NCBI GenBank assembly: GCA_015059945.1
Contig: SUZJ01000004.1
Span: forward strand, 72,646-136,645
Reading direction: 5' to 3'
DNA: 64,000 nucleotides
From: Rikenellaceae bacterium
GTDB taxonomy: Bacteria; Bacteroidota; Bacteroidia; Bacteroidales; Rikenellaceae
Shown: positions 8,760 to 18,126 of the stretch, piece by piece
Layout of the letters: each line of letters begins with the position of its first letter
How positions within the stretch are numbered: position 1 is the stretch's first letter
Notes under the pieces: model-generated
The model's input: the letters and a program-made list of their open reading frames with translations, nothing else
What the model was told of the DNA's origin: nothing
Database searches by the model: none
Made by a program: the position numbers and the translations under genes

Positions 8760-8826
8760 CATATCAAAAAATTGAATTGAAAATAAAAAACAATATAAGG
8801 TAAACTTATAATTAACGTAACTAATT

Positions 8827-10557
8827 ATGGAACAGTACATTCTCGACAGAGCACAGAAATGGCTCGACGGAAATTATGACGAACAGACAAAAGAGCAGGT
8901 TAGGAATTTGATGGCCAACGACCCCAAAGAGCTCTCGGAAAGTTTCTACCAAGACCTCGAATTTGGTACTGGTGGTCTGCGTGGCATTTTGGGCGTAGGC
9001 ACAAATCGTATGAATATATATACAGTAGGTATGGCTACTCAGGGCTTGGCCAACTATCTCAAAAAATGCTTTGAGGGCCAGGAGATTAAGGTTGCCGTAA
9101 GCCACGACTGCCGCAATTTCAGCCGCGAGTTTGCCGAGCGCACTGCCGACATTTTCGCCTCGAACGGCTTTAAGGTATACCTCTTCGAGTCGCTCCGCCC
9201 CACCCCCGAGTTGAGCTTTGCCATTCGCGAGTTGGGCTGCAAGAGCGGTGTTATGGTTACCGCCTCGCACAACCCTCGCGAGTACAACGGCTACAAGGCC
9301 TACTGGGAGGATGGCTCGCAGGTTATCGCCCCCCACGACAAGAACATCATCGACGAGGTAAACAAAATCACCTCGGTCGACCAGATTATCAGCGGTCTTA
9401 ACCCCGAGAATATCACCATCATTGGCGAGGAGTTCGACAAGATTTACCTCGACAGGGTTAAATCGCTTTCGCTTTCGCCCGAGGCTGTTAAGCAGTTCAG
9501 CGATATGAAGATTGTCTACACCCCCATCCACGGTTGCGGCCACAAACTCGTTCCCGCCTCGCTGCGCAACTACGGCTTTACCGACATCACTCCCGTAGCC
9601 GAGCAGATGGTTATCGACGGCAACTTCCCCACCGTTGAGTCGCCCAACCCCGAGGAGCGTACCACAATGCGTATGGCCATCGAGCTGGGCCAGAAGATTG
9701 GTGCCGAGATTGTTATGGCTACCGACCCCGATAGCGACCGCATTGGTATTGCAGTTCCCGACGAGGAGGGCAACTTTGTGCTGCTCAATGGCAACCAGAC
9801 CTGCGTACTGCTCACCTACTATATGTGCCGCCGTTGGAAAGAGAACGGTATGCTCGACGGCAAGCAGTACATCGTCAAAACCATCGTAACTTCGGAGATG
9901 ATGGCCGACGTAGCCAAGAGCTTTGGTGTTGAGTACTTCGACTGCCTGACCGGTTTCAAGAATATCGCCAAGGTTATCCGCGCCGAGGAGGCCAAGGGTA
10001 AAGTTTACATTGGCGGTGGCGAGGAGAGCTTCGGTTTCTTGGCCGGCTCGTTCCTGAGGGACAAAGATGGCGTGTCGGCCTGCTCGCTGGCTGCCGAGGC
10101 TGCTGCTTGGGCCAAGAGCATTGGCACTTCGCTCTACGGACTTATCAAAGAGCTCTATGTCGAGTATGGTTTCTACAAAGAGGGCCTCGTGTCGGTTGTT
10201 CGCAAGGGCCAAGAGGGTGCTGCCGAGATTAAGCAAATGATGGTCGACTACCGCAACAATCCTCCCAAGAGCATCTGCGGCTCGGATATCGTAACCATCA
10301 AGGATTACCAGTCGAGCTTGGCGTTGGATGTCAAGAGTGGCACCACCACCCCTATCGACATCGACAAGAGCAACGTGCTGCAGTACCTGACTGCCGACGG
10401 CACCATCCTCTCTATTCGCCCCAGCGGTACCGAGCCCAAGATTAAGTACTACTTTGGCGTGAAGGAGCCTCTGGCTTCGCTGGCCGACTACGACAAAGTA
10501 TCGGCCGCTCTGGATGCCAAGATCGAGCAGATGAAAGAGGAGCTCCACTTGGCATAG
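8827..10557 (+). CDS. Phosphoglucomutase/phosphomannomutase (alpha-D-phosphohexomutase)
   Basis: This 576-residue enzyme interconverts hexose 1- and 6-phosphates, feeding glycogen, nucleotide sugars and glycolysis. The active-site serine loop VTASHNPREYNGYKAY, the metal-binding loop DPDSDRIG, the sugar-binding loop GGEESFG and the phosphate-binding PSGTEPKIKYY loop are all present in order. The length fits the large PGM2/PgcA-like group rather than the shorter PMM/PGM enzymes, so glucose 1-phosphate is the likely main substrate. It is a single-gene transcript with its own promoter and a strong terminator. Confidence 0.95.
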   Translation: MEQYILDRAQKWLDGNYDEQTKEQVRNLMANDPKELSESFYQDLEFGTGGLRGILGVGTNRMNIYTVGMATQGLANYLKKCFEGQEIKVAVSHDCRNFSREFAERTADIFASNGFKVYLFESLRPTPELSFAIRELGCKSGVMVTASHNPREYNGYKAYWEDGSQVIAPHDKNIIDEVNKITSVDQIISGLNPENITIIGEEFDKIYLDRVKSLSLSPEAVKQFSDMKIVYTPIHGCGHKLVPASLRNYGFTDITPVAEQMVIDGNFPTVESPNPEERTTMRMAIELGQKIGAEIVMATDPDSDRIGIAVPDEEGNFVLLNGNQTCVLLTYYMCRRWKENGMLDGKQYIVKTIVTSEMMADVAKSFGVEYFDCLTGFKNIAKVIRAEEAKGKVYIGGGEESFGFLAGSFLRDKDGVSACSLAAEAAAWAKSIGTSLYGLIKELYVEYGFYKEGLVSVVRKGQEGAAEIKQMMVDYRNNPPKSICGSDIVTIKDYQSSLALDVKSGTTTPIDIDKSNVLQYLTADGTILSIRPSGTEPKIKYYFGVKEPLASLADYDKVSAALDAKIEQMKEELHLA

Positions 10558-10586
10558 GCTATCACACCTATATTATATATATGTTA

Positions 10587-10624
10587 GTAAGGCGGGCACC
10601 ACTTAGTGCTCGCCTTACTTATTT
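10587..10624 (+). terminator. Terminator after the phosphoglucomutase gene
   Basis: GTAAGGCGGGCAC (10587-10599) pairs with GTGCTCGCCTTAC (10606-10618), followed by TTATTTT. Confidence 0.85.
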
Positions 10625-10662
10625 TACCACATCACCACCCCACTCTCTCTACATATCTGGCC

Positions 10663-10698
10663 AAAAGAAAAGGCCCCCTCGCACAAACCGAGGGAGCC
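10663..10698 (-). terminator. Terminator of the nqr operon
   Basis: On minus, GGCTCCCTCG pairs with CGAGGGGGCC around a 7-nt loop, followed by TTTTCTTTT. It is placed just past the nqrF stop codon. Confidence 0.85.
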
Positions 10699-10720
10699 CA
10701 TTCTTGGGGTTTGGTAACTA

Positions 10721-11968
10721 TTAGCTACCAAAGTTGTCATACATAATGTTCTCGGGAGGTACGCCCAAGTTGTCGAGCATATTTACCACAGCCGAAATCA
10801 TCATTGGAGGACCGCACAAGTAGTACTCGATATCCTCGGGTGCGGGGTGATCCTTCAAGTAGTTGTTGTAGATTACATTGTGGATAAAGCCAATGTATGC
10901 AGGATCCCAATTGTCGTCTGGCCTGGGGTCGCTAAGACCAATGGCAAACTTAAAGTTGGGGAAGTCCTTAGCAAACTGCTCAAACTGCTCCTGATAGAAG
11001 ATCTCCTGCTTCGAGCGAGCACCATACCAGAACGAGATGGGCAGGTCGCTCTTAACGGTCTTGAACAGGTGGAAGATGTGCGAACGCATAGGCGCCATAC
11101 CTGCACCACCACCGATAAACATCTTCTCGTTAGGAGTATCCTTGATGAAGAACTCGCCATAGGGGCCCGAAATGGTAACCTTGTCGCCGGGCTTGCGCGA
11201 GAAGATATATGCCGAGCAGATACCAGTTGGTACATTCATAAAGCCACCGGTTGCCCTATCAAAGGGAGGAGTAGCAATACGCACGTTCAGCATAATAATG
11301 TCATCCTCGGCAGGCTGGTTAGCCATCGAGTAAGCACGGAAGGTAGGCTCGGGGTTCTTGGCCACGATATCCCACATTTTGAACTTGGTCCAGTCGGCGT
11401 GGAAGCGCTCGTCGATGTCCATATCCGAGAACTTAATCTCGTCATACTGAGGGACATCAATCTGAATGTAACCACCGCTCTTGAATTTAAGCCTCTCGCC
11501 CTCGGGCAATTTAACCACAAACTCTTTCATAAAGGTCGATACGCTGCGGCACGAAACCACCTCGCACTCCATCTTCTTCACGCCCAGTACGCTCTCGGGG
11601 ATGCGGATGTCGAGGTCGCCTTTGACCTTAACTTGGCAACCCAAGCGCCAGTGCTCTTTCTGCTGTTTGCGGGTAAAGAAGCCCACCTCGGTTGGCAAAA
11701 TCTCGCCACCACCGTCGAGCACCTGTACTTTACACATACCGCAACTACCCTGTCCACCGCAAGCCGATGGAAGGAAAATCTTCTCCTGTGCCAAAGTGGT
11801 CAGCAGCGAGTTGCCACTTGCCACTTTGAGGCTCTTCTGGCCATCGTTGATGTTAATCGTAACCTCGCCCGAGCTGGTCAGCTTTGCTTTGGCAACCAAC
11901 AGCAGGGCCACCAGCAGCAACAGCGCCACGAGGAAGACTACGACTGCAACTAAAATTGTTGTATTCAT
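10721..11968 (-). CDS. nqrF: Na+-translocating NADH:quinone reductase subunit F
   Basis: NqrF is the NADH-oxidising entry subunit of the sodium-pumping respiratory complex. The 415-residue protein has one N-terminal membrane helix (about residues 5-26), a plant-type [2Fe-2S] domain with C70, C76, C79 (ACGGQGSCGMC) and C111, an FAD-binding domain (RAYSMANQPAED) and an NAD-binding domain (MFIGGGAGMAPMRSHIF). It is the last gene of the nqrABCDEF operon on minus and is followed by a terminator. Confidence 0.97.
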   Translation of the reverse strand: MNTTILVAVVVFLVALLLLVALLLVAKAKLTSSGEVTININDGQKSLKVASGNSLLTTLAQEKIFLPSACGGQGSCGMCKVQVLDGGGEILPTEVGFFTRKQQKEHWRLGCQVKVKGDLDIRIPESVLGVKKMECEVVSCRSVSTFMKEFVVKLPEGERLKFKSGGYIQIDVPQYDEIKFSDMDIDERFHADWTKFKMWDIVAKNPEPTFRAYSMANQPAEDDIIMLNVRIATPPFDRATGGFMNVPTGICSAYIFSRKPGDKVTISGPYGEFFIKDTPNEKMFIGGGAGMAPMRSHIFHLFKTVKSDLPISFWYGARSKQEIFYQEQFEQFAKDFPNFKFAIGLSDPRPDDNWDPAYIGFIHNVIYNNYLKDHPAPEDIEYYLCGPPMMISAVVNMLDNLGVPPENIMYDNFGS

Positions 11969-11994
11969 CTCTCTTACTATTTTTGCTTAAAATT

Positions 11995-12609
11995 CTACAT
12001 CTGGAAGCCCGAGAAAATCATAAACGCCATACCCAGCAGACCAGTGATAATAAAGGCCAAACCGGGACCACGCAGACCCTTGGGTACGTTGGAGTAGCTG
12101 AGCCTCTCGCGGATGGCGGCCATCACCAGGATGGCAATCCACCAACCAAAGCCCGAACCAAAGCCGAATACTGCGGCCTCGCCTACGGTAGCAAAGTTAC
12201 GCTGCTGCATAAACAGAGCGCCACCCATAATTGCACAGTTTACCGCAATCAGAGGCAGGAAGATACCCAGCGAGTTATAGAGCGAGGGCGAGAATTTCTC
12301 TACCACCATCTCCAACAACTGAACAAATGCTGCAATCACAGCAATAAAGAGAATAAAGCTCAAAAAGCTCAGGTCAACCTCGGCCAGCGAAGGCGAAATC
12401 CACTTGAGAGCACCTGCTTTGAGCACGTAGTTTTCGAGCAAATAGTTGAGGGGCACAGTCATAAGCATTACGAAGGTAACGGCCAAACCCAAACCATTTG
12501 CAGTCTTCACGCTCTTCGATACGGCAATGTACGAACACATACCGAAGAAGAACGAGAATACCATATTGTCTATAAAGGTAGACTGAATAAATAGTTTCAA
12601 AAGTTCCAT
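11995..12609 (-). CDS. nqrE: Na+-translocating NADH:quinone reductase subunit E
   Basis: NqrE is a 204-residue polytopic membrane protein, about six helices, homologous to RnfA. Its paired cysteines (FFGMCSYIA with C25, and VNCAIMGGALF) match those that, with NqrD, hold the intramembrane iron-sulfur centre of the Vibrio complex. It forms half of the ion channel with NqrD, whose gene stops 16 nt upstream. The length is typical. Confidence 0.96.
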   Translation of the reverse strand: MELLKLFIQSTFIDNMVFSFFFGMCSYIAVSKSVKTANGLGLAVTFVMLMTVPLNYLLENYVLKAGALKWISPSLAEVDLSFLSFILFIAVIAAFVQLLEMVVEKFSPSLYNSLGIFLPLIAVNCAIMGGALFMQQRNFATVGEAAVFGFGSGFGWWIAILVMAAIRERLSYSNVPKGLRGPGLAFIITGLLGMAFMIFSGFQM

Positions 12610-12625
12610 ATTCTATGCTCCTCCA

Positions 12626-13261
12626 TTATTTTTCTTGTAAATCTTTGTTGTAGCTGCGGTGTACCCAGATGATGATACCTACAATAATAAGTGCTGCAGG
12701 TGGGAACAACATCAGACCATTGTTTACATAGCCGGCCTCGTAGAAGCACTCGGGAATAATCTGGTAGCCAAACAGGGTACCATTACCCAGCAACTCCCTG
12801 AAGAAGCCGATAATCACCAGCACTGCACCATAGCCCAAGCCGTTGCCGATACCATCGAGCAACGAAAGCAGAGGTTTGTTCGACAGCGCGAAGGCCTCTA
12901 CACGGCCCATAATGATACAGTTGGTAATAATCAGACCTACATATACCGACAACTGTTTGCTCACGTCGTAGACATAAGCCTTCAGTACATCATTTACAAG
13001 GGTTACGAGTGTAGCGATAACCACCAGCTGCACAATGATACGAATCCTATCGGGAATAGTGTTGCGCAACAACGAGAGAATCAGGTTCGAGAATGCGCAC
13101 ACTGCCACAACCGAAAGACCCATAACAAATGCTGGTTTAAGCTGGGTTGTAACTGCCAATGCCGAGCAGATACCCAGAATCTGAACCAGAACAGGGTTAT
13201 TCTTTGCCAACGGATTAGTCAGCGATTGAAATGTTTTGTTTTTCATAGCCTTACTCTGCAT
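12626..13261 (-). CDS. nqrD: Na+-translocating NADH:quinone reductase subunit D
   Basis: NqrD is a 211-residue membrane protein homologous to RnfE. It shows the conserved Cys blocks LGICSALAVT (C32) and TNCIIMGRVEA that pair with those of NqrE. The N-terminal SLTNPLAKNNPVLVQILG segment is typical. The start overlaps the nqrC 3' end by 11 nt, indicating tight coupling within the operon. Confidence 0.96.
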   Translation of the reverse strand: MQSKAMKNKTFQSLTNPLAKNNPVLVQILGICSALAVTTQLKPAFVMGLSVVAVCAFSNLILSLLRNTIPDRIRIIVQLVVIATLVTLVNDVLKAYVYDVSKQLSVYVGLIITNCIIMGRVEAFALSNKPLLSLLDGIGNGLGYGAVLVIIGFFRELLGNGTLFGYQIIPECFYEAGYVNNGLMLFPPAALIIVGIIIWVHRSYNKDLQEK

Positions 13262-13982
13262 TTTCGGTTAATACTACATCTTCGGTTGCAGTGGCGGCCG
13301 CGGTACGAGCCTTCATAAAGGCGTCGTAGTAGCCGATGCAATCCTTAATCATATTCTCCAAACCCTCCGAGGTTTTGGTGCCACCTGTTACGGCATCTAC
13401 CGAGTGAGGTGCGCCCTGTGCGCCACCCTTAACAACCTCGATACCAACCAACTGGTTACCCTCGTAGATAGTCTGGCCTACAAACTGAGCCTGGAATTTG
13501 GCAGTTGCAATCTCGGCACCCAAACCAGGAGTCTCGCCTGCGTGGTCAAAGATTGCGCCCTTGATTGTATTCATATCGGCCTCCAGAGCTACATAGCCCC
13601 AGATGTCGTCCCACAGACCCTTACCTGTTAGAGGGAATACAACCTCGCCACTCTCTTTGTTCTCAAAAACGGGATACTCGCCTGCTGCAAAGCTTGCGGG
13701 CAGGTCGAAAAGCATTTGCAGAGGAGCAACCTCGGTCTCAATCTTTTCGCCCTGAGCGTTAACAACATAAGCCTCGATATACTGGTCATACGAGCCTTTG
13801 TCCAAACCGAGCGAAGCCACAATAGCGTCTTTTTTCTCGTTCAGCACGTTAGCATCCTGCCTCTCTTTGAGCGAGAGCGAGGTGAAAGCCAACAGTACGG
13901 CTACGATAATTACCATAACGGCCGAATAGAAAACGATGTAGGCGTTGCTATCTTTGCCGCCCAAAAATTTCTTCTTACTCAT
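13251..13982 (-). CDS. nqrC: Na+-translocating NADH:quinone reductase subunit C
   Basis: NqrC carries covalent FMN on the outer face. The 243-residue protein has one N-terminal helix (about 15-37) and an FMN-binding domain. The attachment motif, SGAT in Vibrio, reads TGGT here within DAVTGGTKTSEG; the flavin-linked Thr is kept but Ser and Ala are replaced. A flavin transferase (ApbE) would be needed and is not in the window. The C-terminal tail (TAAATATEDVVLTENAE) is low complexity. Confidence 0.95.
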   Translation of the reverse strand: MSKKKFLGGKDSNAYIVFYSAVMVIIVAVLLAFTSLSLKERQDANVLNEKKDAIVASLGLDKGSYDQYIEAYVVNAQGEKIETEVAPLQMLFDLPASFAAGEYPVFENKESGEVVFPLTGKGLWDDIWGYVALEADMNTIKGAIFDHAGETPGLGAEIATAKFQAQFVGQTIYEGNQLVGIEVVKGGAQGAPHSVDAVTGGTKTSEGLENMIKDCIGYYDAFMKARTAAATATEDVVLTENAE

Positions 13983-14001
13983 AATTCTATCCTCCTATTG
14001 G

Positions 14002-15180
14002 TTAAGCGTTAACGGTTTTTGCAACCTTTGCAGCCCTTTTGTTGCGGCGTTTTATGTTAGCCTGAACAACATAGTGGTCAACAACGGGAGCAAGTGCATT
14101 CATAAAGATAATTGCGAGCATCATACCCTCGGGGTAACCAGGGTTGAACACGCGCACCAAGATAGCCAGAGCACCAATCATAAAGCCTACGATGCACTTA
14201 CCGCAGTTGGTCTGTGCCGAGGTTACGGGGTCGGTAGCCATAAATACTGCACCAAATGCAAAGCCACCCAGCAAGAGGTGTTTCCAAGCGGGCAGAGCCA
14301 TATACATCTCGGTAGCGGTCTGAGGCTCAGCGGGAGCCAGCAGGTTGAACAAACCACCCATTACCAGGCCACCCACAAATACGCTCAGCATAGTGCGCCA
14401 GCTTGCGGTGCCGGTAGCAATCAGCACAAATGCGCCCAGCAGGATGCACAATTTCGAGGTCTCACCAATACAGCCGGGGATGGTACCGATAAATGCGTCG
14501 AGCATCGACACATCGGTAACGCCATTGTTGGCCAACTCACCCAGAGGGGTTGCACCGGTGCGAGCGTCGGTAAACCATACAGCCTCGCCCGAGATACTCG
14601 AAGTGTAGGCAAAGAAGATAAACAGACGAGCCAGCAGTGCGGGGTTAAAGATGTTCATACCGGTACCACCAAAGATCTCCTTACCGATAATAACTGCAAA
14701 AGCGGTAGCCAATGCGGTCATCCACAGAGGAGTACCAATAGGTACGATAAGAGCAATCAGAATACCCGACACGAAGAAGCCCTCGTTGACCTCCTCTTTA
14801 CGAATCTGTGCAAAGAAGCACTCGATACCCAAACCTACGATGTAGATTACCAAAATCGAGGGCAGCATCTGCCAGAAACCATACCAGAAGTTCTGCCAGA
14901 TAGTAAAGTCGGCGCCACCAATCCTCTGGAAACCAATGTTCCACATACCAAACAGAATGGTAGGTATGAGGGCGATGATTACCATAAACATAGTGCGCTT
15001 CATATCGTTACAGTCACGAACGTGCGAACCTTTTTTGGTTACGTCGGTAGGCACATAGAAGAAGGTCTCCATGGCCTCGTAGAACGAGTGCAGCCACGAG
15101 AGTTTGCCGCCCTCCGAGAAGGTGGGAGCAAACTTGTCAAGCAATCGTTTTGGAAGGGGTTTATTGTTAGTCTGTTTCAT
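14002..15180 (-). CDS. nqrB: Na+-translocating NADH:quinone reductase subunit B
   Basis: NqrB is the main membrane subunit, homologous to RnfD. This 392-residue version has about ten hydrophobic segments and a covalent-FMN site: RTGATPLGEL supplies the flavin-linked Thr (SGAT in Vibrio). It should also take part in sodium passage and quinone reduction. The nqrA stop is only a few bases upstream of its start, so the two are coupled. Confidence 0.97.
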   Translation of the reverse strand: MKQTNNKPLPKRLLDKFAPTFSEGGKLSWLHSFYEAMETFFYVPTDVTKKGSHVRDCNDMKRTMFMVIIALIPTILFGMWNIGFQRIGGADFTIWQNFWYGFWQMLPSILVIYIVGLGIECFFAQIRKEEVNEGFFVSGILIALIVPIGTPLWMTALATAFAVIIGKEIFGGTGMNIFNPALLARLFIFFAYTSSISGEAVWFTDARTGATPLGELANNGVTDVSMLDAFIGTIPGCIGETSKLCILLGAFVLIATGTASWRTMLSVFVGGLVMGGLFNLLAPAEPQTATEMYMALPAWKHLLLGGFAFGAVFMATDPVTSAQTNCGKCIVGFMIGALAILVRVFNPGYPEGMMLAIIFMNALAPVVDHYVVQANIKRRNKRAAKVAKTVNA

Positions 15181-15184
15181 ACGC

Positions 15185-16537
15185 TTACATCTCCTTAATC
15201 ATCAGGTTAATACCATCACGAACCAGAGCCTGCAACTCCATCTTCGAGGGATCAACGAACTCACACAGAGCCACATCCTCCTCTACGATTTCGTAGATAC
15301 CGAGGTTCTCCATCTTCTCAATATCACCAGCCAAGATGGCCTTGAAGAGATACATAGGATAGATATCCATAGGCAGATATTTCTCGTACAAGCCTGTCAC
15401 CACAAAGGGGCGAACGCCACCATTCAGACCAGTCGACAAGTTGTAGCGCTTCTTGGGCATCAGCCACGAGAAGTAGGTGCGCGAAACCGAGAATTTGTGC
15501 AGACGGGGTGCCAACCAACCGATCAGCTCCAACTCGCCACCCTCGGGGATAACGGTAATCTGCGACGAGTAATAGCCGAGCGAGTCGCCTGCGGCAGCTT
15601 TCTTACCGGTCAGCACATTACCCTCGATGATGCGGAATTTGGCACCATTCGACTGGGGTTTGATGCGTGCGGGCAACAAAACGTCGCTCACCTGTGCACC
15701 AACCAAGCACTTAATGTACTGAGGAGCAACCACCTGCGAACCGGTAGCGGCATAGGTCTTGGTCATATTGACCCTACCCTCGGTAAAGAGGCGACCGATG
15801 ATAGCCACGTTCTGGATAGCTACGGTCCACACCACCTCGCCCTTGTTGATAGGGTTGATGTGGTGGATCTGCACACCCACGTTACCTGCGGGGTGAGCAC
15901 CCTCAAAGTAGTGTTTCTCAACACCATTGATACCCTCCAAGATGCTCTTCTCACCTGCTTTCAGGCCCAGATTAACATTCTGGCAGAGTTTTTTCAGTGC
16001 ATCAAAACCAGCCTGCAAAGCCTCCATATCGTCTTTCAGGGCGATATTCATATCGGGGGCCAAGGGTGCCGAGTCAAAGCCCGACACAAAGATAGCTTTT
16101 GGCTTGTCGGCAGCGTTGGCAATAATGCCATAGGGGCGCTGAACGATCATAGGCCACAAGCCACTCGACTGCAATGCGGCAGTCACCTCCTCCGACGAAG
16201 CCTTTGCCAGATTGACATTAAAGGGTTTGTAAGTTTGTTCTGCATCGGCAGCCACCTCAATAGCCAGAAGTTTGCGCTTCTCGCCACGACGGATTGCCGA
16301 AACGGTACCGCTGACGGGCGACGAGAAGATTACCTCGGGATGAGCCTTGTCGTAGAACAGTGCATCACCTGCCATAACCTTATCACCCTCAGCCACCAAC
16401 AATTTGGGCACGACACCCTCGAAGCCGAGTGGAGAAACTGCATAGCGCTCACCCAAAGGGAGTTCTACAACCTGCTTCTCAGCCTCACCTACGAGCTTAA
16501 TGTCGAGACCTTTCTTTAATTTAATGACTTTCGACAT
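15185..16537 (-). CDS. nqrA: Na+-translocating NADH:quinone reductase subunit A
   Basis: NqrA is the peripheral cytoplasmic subunit and first gene of the operon. The 450-residue sequence opens with KVIKLKKGLDIKLVGEAE, as usual, and contains the barrel-sandwich segment (GDKVMAGDALFYDK) seen in NqrA/RnfC. No flavin or iron-sulfur motif is expected or seen. A Bacteroidota promoter (TATCTTTG) lies about 90 bases upstream. Confidence 0.96.
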   Translation of the reverse strand: MSKVIKLKKGLDIKLVGEAEKQVVELPLGERYAVSPLGFEGVVPKLLVAEGDKVMAGDALFYDKAHPEVIFSSPVSGTVSAIRRGEKRKLLAIEVAADAEQTYKPFNVNLAKASSEEVTAALQSSGLWPMIVQRPYGIIANAADKPKAIFVSGFDSAPLAPDMNIALKDDMEALQAGFDALKKLCQNVNLGLKAGEKSILEGINGVEKHYFEGAHPAGNVGVQIHHINPINKGEVVWTVAIQNVAIIGRLFTEGRVNMTKTYAATGSQVVAPQYIKCLVGAQVSDVLLPARIKPQSNGAKFRIIEGNVLTGKKAAAGDSLGYYSSQITVIPEGGELELIGWLAPRLHKFSVSRTYFSWLMPKKRYNLSTGLNGGVRPFVVTGLYEKYLPMDIYPMYLFKAILAGDIEKMENLGIYEIVEEDVALCEFVDPSKMELQALVRDGINLMIKEM

Positions 16538-16624
16538 AGTCTGTGAAGATAATTTTTTGGTTTGTTAAAAGAATTTATAGTTGATTGTTAGTAATTCTGC
16601 TTAAAATTATGTCCAATAATCGCA

Positions 16625-16632
16625 CAAAGATA
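16625..16632 (-). promoter_or_regulatory. Promoter -7 element of the nqr operon
   Basis: On minus this reads TATCTTTG, a match to TAnnTTTG, with TTTA at the -33 position 19-20 nt away. The nqrA ATG lies at 16537, giving a leader of about 80 nt in AT-rich sequence. Confidence 0.5.
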
Positions 16633-16703
16633 ACCATATTTTATAAATAGGTAAAATAAATTGTTAATTATTTCACACCTTTTTTACTCCGACAGAAAAT
16701 TTA

Positions 16704-16711
16704 TATCTTTG
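16704..16711 (+). promoter_or_regulatory. Promoter -7 element for the TatD-like/tcdA operon
   Basis: TATCTTTG matches TAnnTTTG and is 19 bases before the ATG at 16730. The -33 region is weak (TTT-rich). The short leader is compatible with the compact layout. Confidence 0.45.
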
Positions 16712-16729
16712 TGGCAGTAGAGCCACACA

Positions 16730-17368
16730 ATGGAACAATTTGTAGACATACACACCCACCACCACCCCTCGCCCGACACCCTCAGTCTGAGCAACTACCG
16801 CCTGGGGGTTGATATTGCGATGCCTTGTGCACCATTCTCGGCCGGCATACATCCTTGGGATGCCAACAAGATTGCGGACTGCGAAGATGCGCTAAACGTG
16901 TTGGAACGGATTGATTGTGTGGCTATTGGCGAGATTGGGCTCGACTTTGCGTGTAGCGTAGACCGCACCCTGCAACAGACTCTTTTCGAGCGCCAGTTGG
17001 CCATCGCCAGCCGTCGCAACCTGCCCATAATCATCCACAACGTCAAGGCCACAGCCGAGGTGCTGGCCACACTTGCCCTCTACCCCATTCCTGCGGTTAT
17101 TTTCCACGGGTTCATAGGCTCGAAAGAGCTGCTTGGGCAGATTGTCGCACGAGGTTTTTACGTGTCGTTTGGTTTTGGAGCCCTCCGCTCGCCACGCACC
17201 ATCGAGGCCCTTGTGGCTTGTCCCGCCACCGCCCTACTGCTCGAAAGCGACACCACCGGCGAGCCCATACTGGCCCTCTACAACGAGGTAGCCAGACTGC
17301 GCCAAACATCCCACCAACAACTTGCAACAGAGACATATAGCAATTACACAAAGATATTCAACAAATGA
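16730..17368 (+). CDS. TatD-family metal-dependent hydrolase (short form)
   Basis: The protein has 212 residues, shorter than the usual 255-265 of TatD DNases. All metal ligands of the family can still be located: HTHHH in FVDIHTHHHPSP, the Glu of IGEIGLDF, the His of PIIIHNVKA, the His of VIFHGFIGSKE, and the Asp of LLESDTTGE. TatD enzymes are TIM-barrel nucleases or deacylases in the cytosol. This compact version may have a different substrate. It overlaps tcdA by 4 nt, so the two are translationally coupled. Confidence 0.85.
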   Translation: MEQFVDIHTHHHPSPDTLSLSNYRLGVDIAMPCAPFSAGIHPWDANKIADCEDALNVLERIDCVAIGEIGLDFACSVDRTLQQTLFERQLAIASRRNLPIIIHNVKATAEVLATLALYPIPAVIFHGFIGSKELLGQIVARGFYVSFGFGALRSPRTIEALVACPATALLLESDTTGEPILALYNEVARLRQTSHQQLATETYSNYTKIFNK

Positions 17369-18081
17369 GCTGGACAGAGCGTACAGAACTGCTTTTAGGC
17401 GAGCAGAAATTAAACATCCTGCGCAACGCCCACGTTTTGGTCGTAGGGCTTGGCGGTGTAGGCGCCTACGCTGCCGAGATGATTGCCCGTGCGGGCGTGG
17501 GACATATGACCATTGCCGATGCCGATACGGTGGGCGAAACCAACATCAATCGCCAACTGCTGGCGCTCCACTCAACCATTGGCCGACACAAGAGCGAAGT
17601 CATGGCCGAGCGCCTTAGGGATATCAACCCAGAGATTGATTTACAGATAGTTACCGACTATATTCGCGACGAAAAAACCTACACCTTGCTTGATGCTACC
17701 CACTACGACTACGTGGTAGACTGCATCGACACCCTCTCACCAAAAGTCAACCTGATTGCGGGGGCTATTGAGCGCAATATCCCTCTGGTTAGCTCGATGG
17801 GTGCAGGAGCCAAGACTGACCCCACATTGGTCGAAATCAAGGATATAGGCAAGACACACCACTGCCCATTGGCTCATATGTTGCGCAAAAGGCTGCACAA
17901 AGTTGGCATCCGCAGCGGCTTTTATGCCGTTTTTTCGCCCGAGCCCGTCAGAGAGGGAGCGATGATTTTGGCCGAGGAGACCAACAAAAAGTCCAACGTA
18001 GGCACCATTTCCTACATTCCGGCGGTCTTTGGATGCGCCTGTGCAAGCGTTGTAATTCGCGACCTACTGGGCGAAATGTAG
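17365..18081 (+). CDS. tcdA: tRNA threonylcarbamoyladenosine dehydratase (TcdA/CsdL)
   Basis: This 238-residue E1-like enzyme carries the nucleotide-binding motif GLGGVGAYAAEMIARAGVG and the acidic/arginine finger stretch DADTVGETNINRQL, plus DYVVDCIDTL and the C-terminal GTISYIPAVFGCACASVVIRDL block. TcdA uses ATP to convert t6A at tRNA position 37 to its cyclic form ct6A. A rhodanese or ubiquitin-like partner is absent, which separates it from ThiF/MoeB. It is coupled to the TatD-like gene upstream. Confidence 0.93.
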   Translation: MSWTERTELLLGEQKLNILRNAHVLVVGLGGVGAYAAEMIARAGVGHMTIADADTVGETNINRQLLALHSTIGRHKSEVMAERLRDINPEIDLQIVTDYIRDEKTYTLLDATHYDYVVDCIDTLSPKVNLIAGAIERNIPLVSSMGAGAKTDPTLVEIKDIGKTHHCPLAHMLRKRLHKVGIRSGFYAVFSPEPVREGAMILAEETNKKSNVGTISYIPAVFGCACASVVIRDLLGEM

Positions 18082-18126
18082 ACTTAAAGTAAACAATTAT
18101 ATCAAAAGAGCTAAACTACTACTAAT

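Noticed and set aside
8577-8826. Replication origin at dnaA
   Set aside because: Only one exact DnaA box was found and no skew could be computed; listed as a regulatory site only.
8821-10548. 575-aa minus-strand ORF opposite the phosphoglucomutase gene
   Set aside because: Same shadow effect; the plus-strand gene has all motifs of its family.
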